DNA of 64,000 nt, taken from the NCBI RefSeq assembly GCF_004153455.1, contig NZ_SDQE01000001.1, positions 1-64,000 on the forward strand, read 5' to 3'. Below, piece after piece: positions 60,842-64,000 of the stretch; positions within the stretch are counted from its first letter, which is position 1; every line of letters begins with the position of its first letter. The notes beneath the pieces are model-generated. The model was not told the DNA's origin and made no database searches. It saw only the letters and a list, made by a program, of their open reading frames with translations. Made by a program: the position numbers and the translations under genes. Source of the DNA: Allopusillimonas ginsengisoli. Lineage in GTDB: Bacteria; Pseudomonadota; Gammaproteobacteria; Burkholderiales; Burkholderiaceae_B.

Positions 60842-62485
60842 TTAAGATTGCTCCCGAAGACGCATCAATGCATCGGCCAGGGTGGATCTTGCACAGTCTC
60901 GCTCCAGCCGGTTCAGCAAACCCATTTTGCGCAACTTGCCATAAACGCGCGGGTTGGCCTCGACCACCAGAACGCGCACGCTCCGCGCCTGCAGTGCGGC
61001 AACGACGGAATCCAGCGCCTCCAGGCCGGTTGCATCCATGAAGGGCACATGGGCCAGCCGAATGATGACCGTACGAGGATCGGTGTGGGTGTTGGCCAGC
61101 GCTCGCTGAAAAGCATCGGCTGCGGCAAAGAAGAACGGCCCTTCGACAGAATATACAAGCACGTCTTCCGGCCAGCGCTCGGTATTGTCCAATCCGAGTT
61201 CCTGGCCCAACACGCTGTGGTCCTCCTGACGGACGACCACGCTTTCGGCCATGCGGCGCATGAAATGAAGCATGGCAAGCACTACCCCAATGTTGACCGC
61301 CACGACCAGATCGGTAAATACGGTAAGGCTGAGCGTGACGATCAGAATGGCAACGTCGGCGCGCGGCGCCGTGCGTATCATGCGGACCACATGCCGCACC
61401 TGGCTCATATTCCACGCCACCACAAACAGAATTGCCGCCAGCGTGGCCAAGGGGATATTGGCGGCAAGCGGCGCCAGCGCCACCAGTACCAGCACCAAGG
61501 TAAGCGCGTGGATGATCCCGGCGATTGGGCTATTACCCCCGTTACGGATATTGGTGGCGGTACGCGCAATCGCACCCGTGGCGGCAATGCCGCCAAACAG
61601 TGGCGTGAGCACATTGGCTATACCTTGCCCGATGAGCTCCTGATTTGAGTTGTGACGCGTGCCGGCCATGCCATCGGCCACAATCGCGGAAAGCAGCGAC
61701 TCGATGGCGCCAAGCATGGCAATGGCAAATGCCGGCCCGATGAGCTCCACGAGCCGGGTCAGCGTGATTTGGGGGACTTGCAGCGCCGGCAGCCCGCGCG
61801 GAATCTCGCCAAACATGGTGCCTATGGTTGCCACGCTGTCGAATCCGACGACGGCCTGCACGACAGTCATCGTTACAAGCGCGACCAGCGGCCCCGGAAC
61901 CCGGGCCATGCGAGGCAAGCGCGTGGTATAGATGACCAACATCAGAGACATGATCCCCACTGCCGTTGTTGGCCAATCCAACTGAGGAAAGGCCTGCAGC
62001 AGGCCCCAGAATTTTTGATGGAAATGCTGGCCGGCAACCTGCGGCAAGCCAAAGAACGCCTGCCATTGCCCGACCCAAATAATAATTCCGATGCCAGCCG
62101 TGAAGCCAGTGATGACAGGAAGCGGAATGAACCTGATTACGCCGCCCATGCGAGCCACGCCCAGCAGAAGAAGAATGATGCCTGCCATCAGCGACGCAAT
62201 CTGCAGGCCATCTACACCATGTTCCGCCACGACGCCGGACAGAATCACGATAAAGGCGCCAGTAGGGCCTGCGATCTGCACCCTGCTGCCGCCGAAAAGC
62301 GACACGACAATCCCCGCCACGATAGCCGTGTAGATGCCCTGTTCGGGCTTGACGCCTGACGCAATGGCAAATGCCATGGCCAGCGGCAATGCAACCACCC
62401 CGACAATCACACCCGCAAGCAGGTTGGCCGGCCAGTTAGCGCGTGCCAGCAAGCCTGCGCGCTTTGCTTCGAGGAAGGCGATCAT
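60842..62485 (-). CDS. SulP family inorganic anion transporter
   Basis: A 547-residue membrane protein with about 10-14 helices and a C-terminal STAS domain. Family marks are LLAGVIVGVVALPLAMAFAIASGVKPEQGIYTAIVAGIVVSLFGGSRVQIAGPTGAFIVILSGVVAEHG at the start, with the SulP signature. The STAS domain covers about residues 430-540 (VLVYSVEGPFFFAAADAFQRAL, then FMDATGLEALDSVVAAL). It could carry sulfate, bicarbonate or C4-dicarboxylates; no neighbour settles it. An AT-rich region with promoters lies at 62486-62625. Confidence 0.9.
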   Translation of the reverse strand: MIAFLEAKRAGLLARANWPANLLAGVIVGVVALPLAMAFAIASGVKPEQGIYTAIVAGIVVSLFGGSRVQIAGPTGAFIVILSGVVAEHGVDGLQIASLMAGIILLLLGVARMGGVIRFIPLPVITGFTAGIGIIIWVGQWQAFFGLPQVAGQHFHQKFWGLLQAFPQLDWPTTAVGIMSLMLVIYTTRLPRMARVPGPLVALVTMTVVQAVVGFDSVATIGTMFGEIPRGLPALQVPQITLTRLVELIGPAFAIAMLGAIESLLSAIVADGMAGTRHNSNQELIGQGIANVLTPLFGGIAATGAIARTATNIRNGGNSPIAGIIHALTLVLVLVALAPLAANIPLATLAAILFVVAWNMSQVRHVVRMIRTAPRADVAILIVTLSLTVFTDLVVAVNIGVVLAMLHFMRRMAESVVVRQEDHSVLGQELGLDNTERWPEDVLVYSVEGPFFFAAADAFQRALANTHTDPRTVIIRLAHVPFMDATGLEALDSVVAALQARSVRVLVVEANPRVYGKLRKMGLLNRLERDCARSTLADALMRLREQS

Positions 62486-62625
62486 AAAGTGCTATACAGT
62501 CGAATTACATGTGGGTCATATTATAATCAAATGATACCTTCACTGATATTTTCCTCCCTAACACCTGGGCACAGCATTTGCTGATACCTTGGGCACAGAA
62601 ACACTCGCCACAACAAGGAGCCCGA

Positions 62626-62964
62626 ATGCTTACACTATTCAGTGAATCTCACGCCCCTCGCAAGCATCGCCGGCGCATGAGCCGGGATGTCCAGAAGCTC
62701 ATTGCGAGCTCGGAAGACCTGCTGCACTCAACCGCCTCTTATACCGGCGCAGAAGTCGAGCGGGCGCGCACGCGGCTCAGGCAGCAGCTTGATGCAGCGC
62801 GCGACAACATGGATGACTGGAGAGAAAGCGCCAGCCAGGCCGTCCACCGCGGCTACGACCAAACCGAAGAATATGTCCGCGAGCATCCGTGGCGCACCGC
62901 AGGCCTGGCGCTGGGCCTGGCCGCCATCGTCACGGCATTGCTGGTAGGTAATTCACGCCGATAA
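62626..62964 (+). CDS. DUF883 family (ElaB/YqjD-like) membrane-anchored protein
   Basis: A 112-residue protein with a helical N-terminal part, LIASSEDLLHSTASYTGAEVERARTRLRQQLDAARDNMDDWRE, and a single C-terminal membrane helix (WRTAGLALGLAAIVTALLVG). The YVREHPWRTAG motif before the helix is the family signature. Enterobacterial relatives bind ribosomes to the inner membrane in stationary phase. AAGGAG lies 6 nt before ATG 62626, which is chosen over an upstream in-frame start at 62578. Confidence 0.9.
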   Translation: MLTLFSESHAPRKHRRRMSRDVQKLIASSEDLLHSTASYTGAEVERARTRLRQQLDAARDNMDDWRESASQAVHRGYDQTEEYVREHPWRTAGLALGLAAIVTALLVGNSRR

Positions 62965-63018
62965 CCGGCAGCGGCGCGCAGCCAGGCTACGCGCCTGGCG
63001 CGCCCGCAGCACCCGCTC

Positions 63019-63042
63019 AAGGCAATGCCATGGCATTGCCTT
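63019..63042. terminator. 24-bp perfect palindrome between converging genes
   Basis: AAGGCAATGCCA at 63019-63030 is followed at once by its reverse complement, up to 63042. It can form a 10-bp stem with a CATG loop in both transcripts. It lies next to the stop codon of the P-type ATPase (63045), and the DUF883 gene also points at it, so bidirectional termination is likely. Confidence 0.65.
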
Positions 63043-63044
63043 AT

Positions 63045-64000
63045 CTATTTGCGCAGTAGCCTGAGGCTGTTTGCCACGACCAGCAGGCTTGCACCCACAT
63101 CGGCGAATACCGCCATCCACATGGTTCCCAAACCGACCAGTGCCAGGGCAAGAAAAAACAGTTTTATTCCGAGGGCAGCACTGATGTTCTGCATCAGCAC
63201 CGCATGCGTCGCACGCGACAACTGGATAAATTTGGGAATTTTGCCCAAATCATCATCCATGAGGGCCACATCGGCTGTTTCGATGGCCGTATCCGTTCCC
63301 ATGGCTCCCATGGCAAAGCCGATATCGGCACGTGCCAGCGCGGGCGCATCGTTGATGCCATCGCCGACCATGCCAACCGCCCCGTTTGCGGCATATCGTT
63401 TCAGCACGGCCAACTTGTCTTCCGGCAATAACTCTGCATGAATCTCGTCAATGCCAACTTCGCTGGCGATCTCCCTGGCGACCGCTGTGTTGTCTCCCGA
63501 CGCCATGACGGTGCGCAGGCCCAATCGATGCAGCATGTTCACGGCTTCTCGACTTGAAGGCCTGGCATAATCCGCGACGCCAAACAGTGCCTTTGCCGTG
63601 CCGTCAGCCGCCAGGACTGCAACGCTGCGGCCCCGCGCCTGCAGTGTCTGGACAGCCCGCCGACCGGCGTCGTCCAGCGCAGCACTCAGCCACCTGGGGC
63701 TGCCCAGGCTGTACGCCACCCCATTGATGCGGCCCTGCACACCCGCGCCCTGGATTGCCTGAAAGCCTTCCACGTTTTGCTCGCGGATCGTCAACACGGT
63801 TTCATCTACTTGGAGCGAGGCGATCGCCAGCGACACAGGATGATCAGATCGCTTGCCAAGGCTGAGCGCTATGGAGCGGGTGTGCTCCGTGTCGGCGGCA
63901 GCATCCAGCGGCACAACGTCCGTCAAGCTGGGCCGACCGGTGGTGAGGGTACCGGTTTTGTCCAGGATCACCCAACGCAACTTGCGGCCTTGCTCAAGGT
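63045..64000 (-). CDS. Heavy-metal P1B-type ATPase, C-terminal part (runs off the window)
   Basis: About 318 residues of an inner membrane metal-export ATPase; the N terminus lies beyond 64000. The phosphorylation site DKTGTLTTG is visible near the upstream edge of the fragment. The nucleotide-binding HP motif is SDHPVSLAI, and the hinge motif is GDGINDAPALARADIGFAMG. Two last membrane helices follow. It fits the CadA/ZntA/CopA group; the metal-choosing CPC/CPx motif is not in view, so the metal is not named. Confidence 0.92.
   Translation of the reverse strand, partial: LEQGRKLRWVILDKTGTLTTGRPSLTDVVPLDAAADTEHTRSIALSLGKRSDHPVSLAIASLQVDETVLTIREQNVEGFQAIQGAGVQGRINGVAYSLGSPRWLSAALDDAGRRAVQTLQARGRSVAVLAADGTAKALFGVADYARPSSREAVNMLHRLGLRTVMASGDNTAVAREIASEVGIDEIHAELLPEDKLAVLKRYAANGAVGMVGDGINDAPALARADIGFAMGAMGTDTAIETADVALMDDDLGKIPKFIQLSRATHAVLMQNISAALGIKLFFLALALVGLGTMWMAVFADVGASLLVVANSLRLLRK

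Noticed and set aside
1-64000. CRISPR arrays, prophage, toxin-antitoxin pairs, rRNA genes
   Set aside because: No regularly spaced repeats, phage structural genes or rRNA sequences were seen. The small ribbon-helix-helix protein at 58976 has no toxin partner next to it.

Overview
The window looks like a chromosomal segment of a beta-proteobacterium of the Alcaligenaceae type (Bordetella / Achromobacter / Pusillimonas relatives). This rests on the high GC content, the use of FlhDC as flagellar master regulator, the order flhDC-motAB-cheA...cheYZ-flhBA beside the flg and fli operons, and the glpSTPQUV-type glycerol ABC transporter. The genus cannot be fixed from the sequence alone.

Layout. (1) 1-556: the 3' end of an IS3-family transposase gene, two IS3-type terminal repeats in tandem, and a tRNA-Met gene on the minus strand. 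(2) 0.87-7.2 kb: a GNAT acetyltransferase, a TSUP/TauE permease, a GntR/FadR regulator and a three-gene TRAP transporter (binding protein, DctQ, and a DctM with a repeat-bearing insert). The TRAP promoter region carries a sigma-70 promoter and a pair of 20-bp direct repeats spaced two helical turns apart. (3) 7.3-45.3 kb: one flagellar block: fliC, fliA, fliDST, fliE, fliFGHIJK, fliLMNOPQR, flgL-flgB, flgA-flgMN, flhAB, cheZY, cheA, motBA, flhCD. Class-3 (sigma-28) promoters are recognisable upstream of fliC, fliD, flgK and flgM. (4) 45.6-57.6 kb: an NlpC/P60 lipoprotein and a complete glycerol block: glpD and the glpSTPQUV transporter on the minus strand, and glpR, glpK and a methyltransferase on the plus strand. 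(5) 57.6-64 kb: a TM2 protein, a lipoate ligase-like protein, a small ribbon-helix-helix protein, a TetR regulator divergent from an SDR oxidoreductase, a SulP anion transporter, a DUF883 protein and the C-terminal part of a heavy-metal P-type ATPase that runs off the right edge.

The most notable points concern the motility block. The genes for export, basal body, rod, rings, hook, motor and master regulator look intact. However, fliD (filament cap) has an in-frame TAA at 10461-10463. cheA stops where its CheW-binding P5 domain should begin, and no cheW, receptor, cheR, cheB or cheD lies between cheA and cheY, where relatives keep them. This suggests a flagellar system that is losing, or has re-wired, chemotaxis and filament capping. 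Other items worth a look are a 13-bp long-range stem at the 5' end of the fliC leader, a perfect 19-bp inverted repeat that duplicates the flgK sigma-28 -10 region, a large Ala/Pro/Gly-rich variable domain in flagellin, and four GLQEP repeats in DctM. I saw no CRISPR array, prophage, rRNA or obvious defence system.
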